Shown piece after piece: positions 9,188 to 21,200 of a stretch of 64,000 nt of DNA (the first letter of the stretch is position 1; each line of letters opens with the position of its first letter). The stretch lies in NCBI RefSeq assembly GCF_025446935.1, contig NZ_JAOEGN010000004.1, positions 62,001 through 126,000 of the forward strand. The letters run 5' to 3'. The position numbers were made by a program, and so were the translations under genes. This DNA comes from Paracholeplasma vituli (GTDB taxonomy: Bacteria; Bacillota_I; Bacilli_A; Acholeplasmatales; UBA5453). Under the pieces are notes generated by a model, which ran no database searches, had not been told where the DNA came from, and worked only from the letters and a program-made list of their open reading frames with translations.

Positions 9188-9216
9188 ATAATAACACACT
9201 AATTTAGTTAAATCAA
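9188..9216 (-). promoter_or_regulatory. Promoter of the tRNA-Lys gene
   Basis: On the minus strand, TTGATT (9211-9216) and TATTAT (9188-9193) are separated by exactly 17 bases, 17 bases upstream of the mature tRNA. Confidence 0.8.
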
Positions 9217-9237
9217 CCCTTTTAGACGAAAAAAGTT

Positions 9238-9266
9238 TTTAGAAAACGGTGTCTTTGTTGTATAAT
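9238..9266 (+). promoter_or_regulatory. Promoter of the NUDIX-HAD operon
   Basis: TTTAGA (9238-9243), a 17-base spacer and perfect TATAAT (9261-9266), 30 bases before the ATG at 9296. Confidence 0.7.
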
Positions 9267-9295
9267 AGAAAATAGTCTATTAAGGAAGTGACGTT

Positions 9296-9844
9296 ATGGT
9301 CGATTTATTTACAGAGTATCAGCCAAAGTCCGATTTAGAAGTCGCAGATTTGGCTTATATTCTTGACGCTATTAAACATTATGGGGAAGCTTTATTTATG
9401 CGACATCCAGCCATGCACTTTTCATCATCTGCTATGATTTTTAATCCATCAATGACAAAAACTCTTTTGATTTATCATAAACTCTATGATTCCTGGGGAT
9501 GGACAGGTGGGCACATGGATGGCGATACAGATTTCTTGAAAGTCGCTATAAAAGAAGCGAAAGAAGAAACTGGATTGGATTCGATCACGTGTTTAAATTC
9601 AAACCCGATCAGTATAGAAGTTTTACCCGTGTGGTTTCATTATAAGCATGGTAAACCAATATCGTCACACTTACATTTGAATGCTTCTTACATATTGATT
9701 GCAGATGATCAATTACCTTTAAAACAAAACGTAGAAGAAACCAATGGTGTCAAATGGGTAAATATTGATGAAATTACTCAATACGTCTCTGAACCAGAGA
9801 TGATGCCGATATATCAAAAAATAATCGAAAGAGGTAAAAAATGA
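9296..9844 (+). CDS. NUDIX hydrolase
   Basis: 182 residues; AAGGAAGTG is the ribosome site. The NUDIX box runs through GGHMDGD and ends KEAKEETGL, matching the REUXEEXGU half with Lys for Arg. The first conserved Glu of the box is replaced by Asp or Thr depending on alignment, a variant seen in a firmicute NUDIX subgroup with a GGHxDGD motif. The two catalytic Glu of EEXGU are intact, so it should be active. The substrate (a nucleoside diphosphate linked to something) cannot be told. Its TGA stop overlaps the ATG of the next gene (ATGA at 9841), so it is translationally coupled to an HAD phosphatase, consistent with nucleotide or phosphometabolite clean-up. Confidence 0.88.
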   Translation: MVDLFTEYQPKSDLEVADLAYILDAIKHYGEALFMRHPAMHFSSSAMIFNPSMTKTLLIYHKLYDSWGWTGGHMDGDTDFLKVAIKEAKEETGLDSITCLNSNPISIEVLPVWFHYKHGKPISSHLHLNASYILIADDQLPLKQNVEETNGVKWVNIDEITQYVSEPEMMPIYQKIIERGKK

Positions 9845-10482
9845 AAAAAGTGATTCTATTTGATTTAGATGGCACACTTCTTGATACACTCACAGATTTG
9901 ACGAATGCCATCAATCATATGCTACTAAATTTCAATTTTAAACCCAGAACCGCTGAGGAAATCAGACGATTCTTAGGTAATGGTGCAAAACAACTGGTCG
10001 AATTATCGATTGGTAAATCAGTAGAACCCGAAAAGTTTGAGGAATACTATCAATATTATGATACCTATTACCAAGCACACAGTGAAGAACAAACAGCCCC
10101 TTATGAAGGTATTCCTCAAGTTTTGGAATCCTTAAAAAAACGTGGCTATCGATTAGCTGTCATTTCTAATAAGCAAGACATCGTTGTCAAACAACTTGTA
10201 GATAAAATGTTCCCAAATACGTTTGATTATGCACTAGGTGTAACGGAAGATGGTATTAAGAAACCAGATCCTCGCATGATTGATAAAGTATTAGAAGCGA
10301 TGGGTATTTTTGCCCATGAAGCGTATTTGATTGGAGATAGTGAAACCGATATACAAACAGGTAAGAATTCAAATCTAACCGTCATCGCTTGCTTATGGGG
10401 ATTTCGCGATATGAAAGATATCGCACCAATGAACCCTGAATTCATTGTGGGTAAACCCTACGATATTCTTAAAGTGATTTAA
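9841..10482 (+). CDS. HAD-family phosphatase, phosphoglycolate-phosphatase-like
   Basis: 213 residues, coupled to the upstream NUDIX gene by a four-base ATGA overlap. The HAD motifs are all present: motif I DLDGTLLDT with nucleophile Asp8 and Asp10, motif II in VISNK, a Lys in KKPDPRM (motif III), and motif IV GDSETDI. A helical cap lies between motif I and motif II, the C1-type cap of the Gph/PpaX branch. Length and motif spacing fit phosphoglycolate phosphatase or pyrophosphatase PpaX; both names are transferred widely, so the substrate is open. Cytosolic. Confidence 0.85.
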   Translation: MKKVILFDLDGTLLDTLTDLTNAINHMLLNFNFKPRTAEEIRRFLGNGAKQLVELSIGKSVEPEKFEEYYQYYDTYYQAHSEEQTAPYEGIPQVLESLKKRGYRLAVISNKQDIVVKQLVDKMFPNTFDYALGVTEDGIKKPDPRMIDKVLEAMGIFAHEAYLIGDSETDIQTGKNSNLTVIACLWGFRDMKDIAPMNPEFIVGKPYDILKVI

Positions 10483-10501
10483 ATTAAAGGACCCTTAAAT
10501 T
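10482..10501 (+). promoter_or_regulatory. Hairpin covering the ribosome binding site of the Ig-like repeat protein
   Basis: AATTAAAG (10482-10489) can pair with CTTAAATT (10494-10501) around a GACC loop, with one A-A mismatch. The Shine-Dalgarno AAAGGA (10486-10491) sits in the stem and loop, and the start codon is the weaker GTG. Confidence 0.35.
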
Positions 10502-12040
10502 GTGAAAAAGTATGTTATCGTTGGCCTATGTAGTTTGATCCTATTAACCATAGGTGTGATCCTATCGTTGCAGTATGTTAAAAAATCTAATGAGATTTAC
10601 ATCACGGGATTAACCCCACTCACCTATGAATTAGGTAATGAAAAACCGGATTTAAATGAGAATGTAAAATCGCTTAATGGACATCAAAAGCCAATTCTTA
10701 TTCCCTATATTATTGACGAAAGTGCTGTAAAGTGGAATACAGTTGGAAACTATACGCTTTTATATACTTACAAAAATTTAACGTATCCACGACAACTAAC
10801 CATCCGCGGTGATAAACCGTTTTTTTCACTTGTGGACGAACTGGTTTTTCCAATTACAAAGGAAACTATAGATTATGTATCCTACTTGAAAGCATATGAC
10901 TTGTTTGGTAATGAAATTAGTGAAAGGATCGAAGCAAATTCCAATCAAATCAATCCAAGATTACCAGGTCAATATCCATTACTAGTTTCTGTTTCAGATG
11001 ATTATGGCTTATCGACAAGCCAAACCTTAATGGTTGAGTATTATCACGATGAAACCACAAACTATCATCCAGTAATAACTCAGCTTAACGCTTTTGAATA
11101 CATGATTGGTAATGAGACAACACCTTATAAAGAGAACCTATTTGGTATCGATTACTTTGGAAAAGACATGACGGATTCCATTGTCATTGATGATAAGTTT
11201 GTAAACTACAATCAAACTGGCTTTTATCCCGTTCTACTTAGTCTTAAGGATGATTATGGGTTTGAAACCAAAATAACTACAGAGATTGAAGTTAAATGGT
11301 CAACTGAAAATACAATTCATTTTGAAGGTTTAAAGGATTTCGTAATAAAATTGGGTGATCAAAAACCTGATTACTTAGAAAATATTAATGCTTTAGATTC
11401 GATTGAAGGTGATTTATCTAATCAAATTTTAGTTGATGAATCAAACATTAACTACACTCTGATTGGCGAATATATGCTGTTTTATCGTGTCACAAATTCG
11501 CTTGGATTCACACAAAATGCAATGGTTCAAGTACGTATAATTACAGACGAATATGACTCGGAACCCCCTGTGTTTACAGGCATACAAAATCTCACGTATT
11601 ATATGAGTCAAACGAAGCCCGATTTACACCTTGGAATTCTTGCCTACGATGAGGTGTCAGGTAATCTCACGAACCGCATTCTAGTTTCCGATGAAGAAGT
11701 AAAATGGGAGATCCCTGGAACATATACTGTTTATTATGAAGTCATGGATGATACATTAAATAAAACAATAGAAACACGAAAAGTTACAGTTATTGATGAT
11801 GTACCGCCTGTTTTTTATGGTATTGTGGATATTTATGTTTCTTTAGAGTCTGGGACTTACCCAGATTTAATTCAACATGTAACGGCTTATGATAATGTCG
11901 ATATGGATATTACAGCTTCGATTGAAGTGGATGATTCACTGGTCGATATTTCACAAAAAGGGACGTATAAAATAATATATACTATTACTGATTTAAGAAA
12001 TAATATTACGACACAAATTTCCTACGTTATAGTCTATTAA
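10502..12040 (+). CDS. Membrane-anchored protein with six Ig-like (DUF5011-type) repeats
   Basis: 512 residues from a GTG, with AAAGGA ten bases upstream. A single N-terminal hydrophobic segment (about residues 4-24) without lipobox or clear cleavage site should anchor it with the rest outside. About six tandem repeats of 70-80 residues follow. Each has the pattern G(L/I)xx(L/F)xYxxG..KPDL.E...A.D, then a short DES or DDS strand and a closing GxYxLxYxVxD strand. This is the bacterial Ig-like DUF5011/HYR-type pattern common in surface proteins. The repeats are well diverged from one another. It ends 257 bases before the first giant surface gene on the same strand and probably belongs to the same surface locus, though that gap has its own promoter. 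Confidence 0.75.
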   Translation: MKKYVIVGLCSLILLTIGVILSLQYVKKSNEIYITGLTPLTYELGNEKPDLNENVKSLNGHQKPILIPYIIDESAVKWNTVGNYTLLYTYKNLTYPRQLTIRGDKPFFSLVDELVFPITKETIDYVSYLKAYDLFGNEISERIEANSNQINPRLPGQYPLLVSVSDDYGLSTSQTLMVEYYHDETTNYHPVITQLNAFEYMIGNETTPYKENLFGIDYFGKDMTDSIVIDDKFVNYNQTGFYPVLLSLKDDYGFETKITTEIEVKWSTENTIHFEGLKDFVIKLGDQKPDYLENINALDSIEGDLSNQILVDESNINYTLIGEYMLFYRVTNSLGFTQNAMVQVRIITDEYDSEPPVFTGIQNLTYYMSQTKPDLHLGILAYDEVSGNLTNRILVSDEEVKWEIPGTYTVYYEVMDDTLNKTIETRKVTVIDDVPPVFYGIVDIYVSLESGTYPDLIQHVTAYDNVDMDITASIEVDDSLVDISQKGTYKIIYTITDLRNNITTQISYVIVY

Positions 12041-12297
12041 TTTGAATAAAAATGAAATAATATAGACAAGTTAGTTTTAAATTATTGATAAATTGTTTGA
12101 ACACCTTAATATATTGATATATAGCCATTATCCGTTTGTCATGATATATGGTTAGTAAGTATACAAATTAAATAAACTATAAACTCAATTATTTCATTTG
12201 CGTAACAGAAAAGTTATAAAAATGTATTGATTTCATAATCATTTCATCGTACAATTGAATTAACAAATGAACAATTCATATTTATATATGGTGGGTT
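12041..12297 (+). other. AT-rich intergenic region upstream of the giant adhesin gene
   Basis: 257 bases without a gene. Apart from the promoter near its right end, I see a second weaker promoter-like pair (TTGAAC near 12100, TATAGC 17 bases on), repeated TATATTGATATATA-like AT stretches, and no terminator for the gene to the left. Confidence 0.5.
12227..12255 (+). promoter_or_regulatory. Promoter of the giant surface-protein locus
   Basis: TTGATT (12227-12232), a 17-base spacer and TACAAT (12250-12255), 42 bases before the ATG at 12298. GGTGGG just before the ATG is a weak ribosome site. Confidence 0.75.
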
Positions 12298-15200
12298 ATG
12301 AAAACGAGACGATTTATTAGATATAGCTGTTTTGTATTAATTTCATTTTACGCAATTTTCGGGATTCTTCGTACCGGAAGATTTTTATCTTTCCACACCG
12401 AGGAATCCCATTTTTTTTCATACAACTCAGAGTTTTTGTCTCAAGCAGGAACCAGCAGTGATCCCTATGTTATTACCTCAAGTGAAGATATGTTAACCAT
12501 CTCATCACTCACGCTAGGTGGAAATAATTTTAGTGGTAAGTATTTCGTGGTTTCAACAGGTATCGATGAGCTCGATTTAGGTGATTTCGTACCAGTCGGA
12601 ACCACAACAAGACCGTTTTTAGGGAACTTTAACGGAAATGGTGTAAGGTTTAGAGTAGCGATCGATAAAACAGCGACCGATAACGTGGGTATATTTGGGT
12701 ATATCCAAAACGGAACGATAGAAAACTTCTCGATATACGGGTCCATCAAAGGCAGAACAAACGTCGGAAGTGCGGTCGGATACCAACAAAGTGGATTGGT
12801 AAGAAACATTTATAACGAAGCGAGAATCGCCGCAGTAGGTTCAAATATTGGTGGAATAGTCGGACAGCTATATAACGGAACAGTGACGTTAACGTATAAC
12901 CGCGCAGAGATTACAGGGGTATCTAATGTCGGTGGAATCATCGGCTATACGTATACCTATACAATGGCATCATCGAGTGTAAGTCATGTCAATAATGTGA
13001 ACAATAACTACAGTTCCGGGACAGTGAGTGGAGACAGTGCAGTGGGGGGCGTAATAGGCGCAAGTTCAGCAGCGAGATACACATCCTCGACGGGAGCGAA
13101 CGCCAGAAACAACAACTACTATGACATCACAGAGATGGCGAACTACGCACAAACCAGAGCTGTAAAACCGAGCAGTTTAGCATCTGCAGAAGGGCTATCT
13201 TCTGGCGTATTCTTCAGTGGAATGAGCGGGAAGCTATCGAGTGGATTCGTATTTGAAGCGATCTCAGATGGGTTTGGATATTACCCACAACTGAGCGTAT
13301 TTTCAAACCATTCGAATGGAACGATCAAAGGGAACTCAAAAGCGAGTGTCCAAGTGGAAATCGGGGATGGATTAGGGACCTCAGATTTACCATTTTGGAT
13401 TAGAACAAAAGAAGATATCGAAGCGTTAAAGTTAAAAGTAGCGAGTGGAAACACATTTGAAGGGTTCTATTTCAAAGTGGAAGACGGCGTGGGACAATTT
13501 GATTTGGGTAATTTTACACCAATCGGGAGTGCGAGCCGACCATTCTATGGCAGTTTTAATGGAAATAACGCAGAATTCAATATAGAAGTGAATCAAAGTG
13601 GATCGAACATTGGATTGTTCGGTTATTTCGGCATCGGAACGATCGAGAATTTATCTATAAAAGGACAAATGATTGGTGGAACGTATGTCGGGGCCGTGGT
13701 CGGGACGATGGTATCAGGGATTGTAAGAAATGTGTATAACCAAGCGGATATCAGTGGGGTATCGTATGTGGGCGGGATTGTTGGGTATTTAACCAATGGA
13801 CAAGTGATTAACGCATACAATACCGGGGATATCTTAGCGAGTGGAGATATCGCAGGTGGTATCGTCGGAAGGATGTATGAAGGGCGAATCGAGCGAACCT
13901 ATAACATGGGCGAAATCATCGGCGCGAGATATGTAGGTGGGATAGTCGGGTATGTACAACAGTACCAAGCATCCACATCGAGTGTAAGTCACGTGAACGT
14001 AATGATACAAAACTATAGTGCAGGGTTAGTGAGTGGGAACGCGGAAGTAGGCGGAGTGATTGGGTATAATAACCCAGGTCGATACACCTCATCGACGCCA
14101 GCGAACGTGAGAACGCATTTGTATTATGACGTGAGTGTATTGGTGAATTACAGACAACCAAGAACGTTAAAACCGGAAGTCCAAGGTCATCCATATGGAC
14201 TAGACGGCAGTGTTTTACTATCGAAAGATCAAATGATAGCCAAAGGGCTTACAGAAGCCAATTGGTATTACGATACAAAAGAGGATAAATACGCGTATTA
14301 CCCACAATTAAGCGTATTTAGAACCCATGAAGAAGCAAGAATCTCAACCGAATCAATTGAATCGGTCAAAGTGGATATCGGGTATGGACTCGGAACGAGT
14401 GCCATTCCATTCTTGATTAAGACAGCAGAAGACATGCATAACCTATCTCAACTGGTGTTAAATGGAAACACGTATTCCGGATTCTATTTCAAAGTGGATG
14501 ACGGGATTTCAGAACTGGATTTAGGTGATTTCGTACCAGTCGGAACCACAACAAGACCGTTTTTAGGGAACTTTAACGGAAATGGTGTAAGGTTTAGAGT
14601 AGCGATCGATAAAACAGCGACCGATAACGTGGGTATATTTGGGTATATCCAAAACGGAACGATAGAAAACTTCTCGATATACGGGTCCATCAAAGGCAGA
14701 ACAAACGTCGGAAGTGCGGTCGGATACCAACAAAGTGGATTGGTAAGAAACATTTATAACGAAGCGAGAATCGCCGCAGTAGGTTCAAATATTGGTGGAA
14801 TAGTCGGACAGCTATATAACGGAACAGTGACGTTAACGTATAACCGCGCAGAGATTACAGGGGTATCTAATGTCGGTGGAATCATCGGCTATACGTATAC
14901 CTATACAATGGCATCATCGAGTGTAAGTCATGTCAATAATGTGAACAATAACTACAGTTCCGGGACAGTGAGTGGAGACAGTGCAGTGGGGGGCGTAATA
15001 GGCGCAAGTTCAGCAGCGAGATACACATCCTCGACGGGAGCGAACGCCAGAAACAACAACTACTATGACATCACAGAGATGGCGAACTACGCACAAACCA
15101 GAGCTGTAAAACCGAGCAGTTTAGCATCTGCAGAAGGGCTATCTTCTGGCGTATTCTTCAGTGGAATGAGCGGGAAGCTATCGAGTGGATTCGTATTTGA

Positions 15201-18200
15201 AGCGATCTCAGATGGGTTTGGATATTACCCACAACTGAGCGTATTTTCAAACCATTCGAATGGAACGATCAAAGGGAACTCAAAAGCGAGTGTCCAAGTG
15301 GAAATCGGGGATGGATTAGGGACCTCAGATTTACCATTTTGGATTAGAACAAAAGAAGATATCGAAGCGTTAAAGTTAAAAGTAGCGAGTGGAAACACAT
15401 TTGAAGGGTTCTATTTCAAAGTGGAAGACGGCGTGGGACAATTTGATTTGGGTAATTTTACACCAATCGGGAGTGCGAGCCGACCATTCTATGGCAGTTT
15501 TAATGGAAATAACGCAGAATTCAATATAGAAGTGAATCAAAGTGGATCGAACATTGGATTGTTCGGTTATTTCGGCATCGGAACGATCGAGAATTTATCT
15601 ATAAAAGGACAAATGATTGGTGGAACGTATGTCGGGGCCGTGGTCGGGACGATGGTATCAGGGATTGTAAGAAATGTGTATAACCAAGCGGATATCAGTG
15701 GGGTATCGTATGTGGGCGGGATTGTTGGGTATTTAACCAATGGACAAGTGATTAACGCATACAATACCGGGGATATCTTAGCGAGTGGAGATATCGCAGG
15801 TGGTATCGTCGGAAGGATGTATGAAGGGCGAATCGAGCGAACCTATAACATGGGCGAAATCATCGGCGCGAGATATGTAGGTGGGATAGTCGGGTATGTA
15901 CAACAGTACCAAGCATCCACATCGAGTGTAAGTCACGTGAACGTAATGATACAAAACTATAGTGCAGGGTTAGTGAGTGGGAACGCGGAAGTAGGCGGAG
16001 TGATTGGGTATAATAACCCAGGTCGATACACCTCATCGACGCCAGCGAACGTGAGAACGCATTTGTATTATGACGTGAGTGTATTGGTGAATTACAGACA
16101 ACCAAGAACGTTAAAACCGTCTACAGTTGTTGGTGGTCAAGGTTTAGAAAAGACCAGTTTAATTGGTAGTGGGATGACCAGTCGTGGGTTTTCAGGAACG
16201 GACTGGACATTCAAAGATATTGAAGGTTTCTATGCTTTCTACCCACAACTAAGGGTATTTTCAACCAGTTCAAGTAGTGTCGTGATGGAAGACTCGAAAG
16301 ACTCCGTTAAGACCATTCCATTCATTGGGGATGGGACTTCGAGTAGCCCTTATATCATCTCATCAGCCGCTGAAATGCGCGCATTATCCTTATCAATCTC
16401 GGGTTCTTATGACGCATTTGGGGTTTACTACTTGGTAAATAAGAACGTTACAGATATCGATTTAACTGAAAATTTCAGTCCAATCGGGTCATTAACAACA
16501 CCATTTAGAGGCCATTTTGATGGTAATTACGCGAATTTTGTATTAAATATCAACAGTCAACAATCTTACCAAGGTTTATTTGGAGTGACTTCAAGTGAGG
16601 CAGTCATTCAAAGACTTTCTGTCTCCGGACAGCTGATTGGTAGTGATCATATAGGCTCAATTGTGGGTTTGAATAAAGGTATCGTTTCAGAAGTTTATGC
16701 AACCTCAGGTATTCGTGGTAAGAATCATACAGGCGGTTTAATCGGGACCAATGAAGGCACCTTAGAAATTGGTTACTTTACTGGGGATGTGAACGCGACA
16801 CTTTCAAATATTGGGGGTATCGTCGGTACGAACCGCGGAGATATATCTCAGGTATATGCAGGCACAACCGTAATCGGGTCAACCCATATCGGTGGTGTCG
16901 CTGGCTATAATGAAGGTACGATTCAAAGTGCTTATTACGATCAAACTAAGATAGAATATTTTGAAAATTCAAATTTAAACAAACCTATTCAAGCCATAGG
17001 AAATATGGCTAATTTAAGCGATGTTAAGGGTTTAGAGAAAATCCAAATGCAGGGATTGAGTATCATTGGGTCTGGTACGTACCAATTGGATTTTGACTCG
17101 ACGTATTGGAGTGAATCCAATGCGAGCGGTATGTACACTTACTATCTCCAAATTAAAGGCTTCCAATCCAATTCACAATCGGCGATTAAGATGAAATCGA
17201 GCCAATCGGCACGTACGATTCGCTTTGCCATAGGTAATGGTACCAAAGTGAATCCATACATAATTACCAGTGAAATCGATATGAAAATATTATCGGATAT
17301 TACGAAAGAAGATACACTGACTGGTATTTATTTTAAAGTGGAAGATGGTATTACACGTCTTGATTTAACTCAAACTGGATTGGGATTCAACCCGATTGGA
17401 CCGAATAGTACGCGTCCGTTCAGAGGTCATTTCGATGGTAATAACGCGATCATTCATTTAAATTTAGCCACTTCAGTGAATTATACAGCATTATTTGGTT
17501 ATGTTGGTAATGACGCAAGTATTACCAATTTTACTGTCACCGGATCGGTTAAAGGCTTAAGTTATACCGCGGGTGCGATTGGTTATATCCAATATGGTAG
17601 AATCGAAAAAGTTTATAACAAAGCCACCATTGAAGGTACAACCTTTACTGCAGGTATTGTTGGTGATGCCAGATATTCAAACTTAAAAGAACTTTATAAT
17701 ATGGGGAATGTCAAAGGTACTGATAAAGTAGCAGGTATTTCTGGTAGTATGACGAAGTCCACACTGGAATCGGCATTCAATTTTGGTGCAATTACAGGTA
17801 ATCATTTCTTAGGTGGTATCACAGGTTACGCTGAAACAAATTCCGCAATTTCCTATGTTTATAACCGTAATAACGTGATTGGTAGTGGCAATCATGTGGG
17901 TGGTATTTTAGGTAATTTAGTCAATGGGACACTGGATAACGCCTATAGCGCGAGTATGGTTCGAGGTCTAAATGCGGGCTATATTGGTGGTATCATTGGT
18001 CGTGTGGGTGGAACAACAGTAGAAATCAACAGTTACTATGATTTATCTATCATTGAAGCTGATCTCCAAGCAAATGTCATTAAACCGATTCGTTCAATTG
18101 GGAATAAACTTGAACAATTGACTGTAAAAGGTGTTGAAAAGAACCAACTAACAGGACTTTCAATAATCAGTTCAGAATCGAATAGTACCTTATTAAAACT

Positions 18201-21200
18201 CGATGAATCGAAATGGGTATTAACAGCAGATGACGGAGTCAAAGTCCATTATCCACAACTCAAATTATTTAGTGAAGCGAATTCTGCTATAAAAGCAGAT
18301 TCATTGAGTTCTGTAAGTACATATATTTTTGCTGGAATGGGTACCGAAACAACACCTTATATCCTATTAAATGAACGCGATATGGTCCGATTATCGAACC
18401 TGGTTCAAATGGGTAACGATTTTGAAAATGTCTATTTCGTAGTTAGAAACAATTTGAGTGAAATGAACCTCACTCAAACCGGTTTAAATTATCAACCGAT
18501 TGGTACACCGATTACACCGTTTAATGGTGTATTTGATGGTAGTGGTGTCAATTTTAGATTGAGTTTAGCTGGTAATAATTACCAAGGTTTATTTGGCGTC
18601 GTAGGCGCATCCGCAACCATTTCACAGCTATCCGTCTCAGGCAGCATTACTGGAACGGAATATGTAGGCAGTATTGCCGGGTATAACAAAGGCACAATCC
18701 GTAATGTGTACTCTACAGCAACCATTAAAGGTTCGCTCTATACAGGTGGTATTTTAGGCTATCATCAAGGTACATTGGAATCTGTTTATCAAAATGGTCT
18801 TGTAGAAGGGGTTACTTATACCGGTGGTTTAATCGGATACTCAGAAGGTTTCGTTAAAGATGGCTATGTTTCAAGTAGCGTTTTTGGTGTTACGAACACT
18901 GGCGGTATCCTAGGTTATACGTCTAGTTTAACGGGTTTAGATTATTTATATTACAATAGTTCAGCTATTGAAGTTTTAGATGTTCTAGAAACCTTAAAAC
19001 CGGTTAAAGCCATCTCAAATGTGGACGATCAAACGAACATTAAAGGTGTCTTAATGAACCTATTGAGCAGTGGGGTATTCGGGGAAACAGGTATTTCTTT
19101 TTCAAATCCAACCAACTGGGTGGTATTAAAAGCCAGTGGATTTGATGCCTATTATCCTCAATTAGCCTATTTTAATAAACACAAACTATCAAAAGTCATC
19201 GAGAATTCGACCAACTCTGTACGCGTAAATCGTTTTACAGAGGGGGATGGGTCACTCCATAATCCATACATCATTCGTACCAATCTAGATATGAAAGCCA
19301 TCTCTGATTTAAGTGTGGCGAGAATGACTTTAGAAGGTAAATACTTTAGAGTTGCAGATGACATTGAAACAATCGATTTAACAGTAACTGGTCTAAACTA
19401 TCTACCGATTGGGAATGAAAACTATTATTTCCAAGGCAACTTTGATGGGAACCATACCCAATTTATCTTGAGTTTAAACCAATCCATTTATTATCAGGGT
19501 TTGTTTGGTTTTGTTGGTAACAAAGCGGTTATTCGAAATTTATCGGTCTACGGCAGTGTGTACGCGACCCGTTTTGCGGGCGGTATTGCAGGCAGAAACC
19601 GTGGATTAATTGAAAACGTCTATAATAAAGCTACGATTACTGCGAAGGACTACCATGCTGGAGGGATCGTCGGTTATAACGAAGGTATTATCAAAAATGC
19701 TTTCAATACTGGGGATGTTTCAGTAAGTGTGTACCATTATGCCGGTGGTATTACAGGGTATACTGTACGAAACACCACCGTTGAAAAAGTCTTCAACACA
19801 GGTACCATTAAAGTCGCTGGATCTTACGCTGGTGGAATCGTCGGTTATGCACAAGGCATGGTTTCCGATACATATAACGCAGGGGCTGTTTTAGGGTCAA
19901 ACTCGGGTATGATTATCGGGGTTGCAGACGGTTATGCAACTGTTTTCAATAGTTACTATAACCTCACCACCATTTTACAAACCATTCAAACACCAAAAGC
20001 GCTTAAAGCAATTTCTAATAAAGCCGATACAGAAGTCATTAAGGGTGTGTATACCTCTGAAATGACAGGAGATCAGTTACAAGGTATCAAATTTAACGCA
20101 GATATCTTTGTTTTAAAACCAAATGATGGTTTATTTGGTTATTATCCTCAACTCAAAGCATTCCTCTATAATACGACAGAACACGTCTTGAATGATTCGA
20201 TAGACGCTGTATCTGTACCTGTATTTGTGGGTGAAGGGACACTCAATCAGCCTTTCTTAATTTACTCGAGTGCCGATATGGTTGCGTTATCGAACTTAGT
20301 ATTACAACAAGTCGATACCACCGATATTCATTTCAAAGTATTTGAAGCCAATAAAACATTGGATTTGAGTCCATCGACATTGGAATTCAAACCCATTGGG
20401 TCGTTGAATGCGCCATTTAAAGGGCACTTTGATGGTAATCATGCTACTTTTAATTTAGCAATTGATTATACCCATTACGCTGCATTATTCGGTGTCGTAG
20501 AATCCACAGGTAGCATAAGTAACCTAAGTGTCAAAGGCTCAGTAAAAGGTACCGATTATGTTTCCGGTGTTGTCGCTTTCAATAAAGGTGCTGTGGAAAA
20601 CGTCCATAATGAAGCGCGTATTGAAGGTTTAAACTACGTTTCTGGTATCGCATCGGTTAATAGTGGAACGCTTGAACTTGTTACAAACAAGGGCGAAATA
20701 AAGGGACAAACCTATACCGCGGGGATTACCGCTATCAACCAAAATACAATTGAACTCGCTTACAATATGACGAATATTCAAGGTGCATCCTACACTGCAG
20801 GTGTGGTTTCTAAAAATGAAACGGATGCGCGTATGATGTTTGTATTTAATTATGGCCATTTACAAGCTTCTAACCGTTATTTAGGTGGGGTGGTTGCTGT
20901 TAACCGAGGCAGTTTAATCCATTTCTATAACCGTGGAGATTTAACGAGTCAAGAAAACTTTGTCGGTGGTGTAGTAGCCCTCAACCATGGTACGGTTCAA
21001 GACGGCTATCAAGCATCTAAAATTATGGGTATTAACGATTTAGGTGGTATCAGTGCATTAAACTTAGGTAGTATCGATTCGGTATACTATGATACTTCGC
21101 TCATCGAATACACCAAAGTATCAAGCCCTTATACAAAACCAAGTCAGGCCATCTATTCAGGTGATCAATCTGGGGACATCAAAGCCTTAACAACCGAAGA

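Noticed and set aside
12465-16105. Repeated minus-strand open frames (for example 13623-13820 and 15567-15764 with the same protein).
   Set aside because: They are shadows of the adhesin gene on the other strand and appear twice only because the DNA is duplicated; no ribosome sites or promoters.
12574-16119. Possible CRISPR array or insertion sequence.
   Set aside because: The repeats are 1.6 kb long, coding and in frame, with no short repeat-spacer pattern, no transposase and no terminal inverted repeats.
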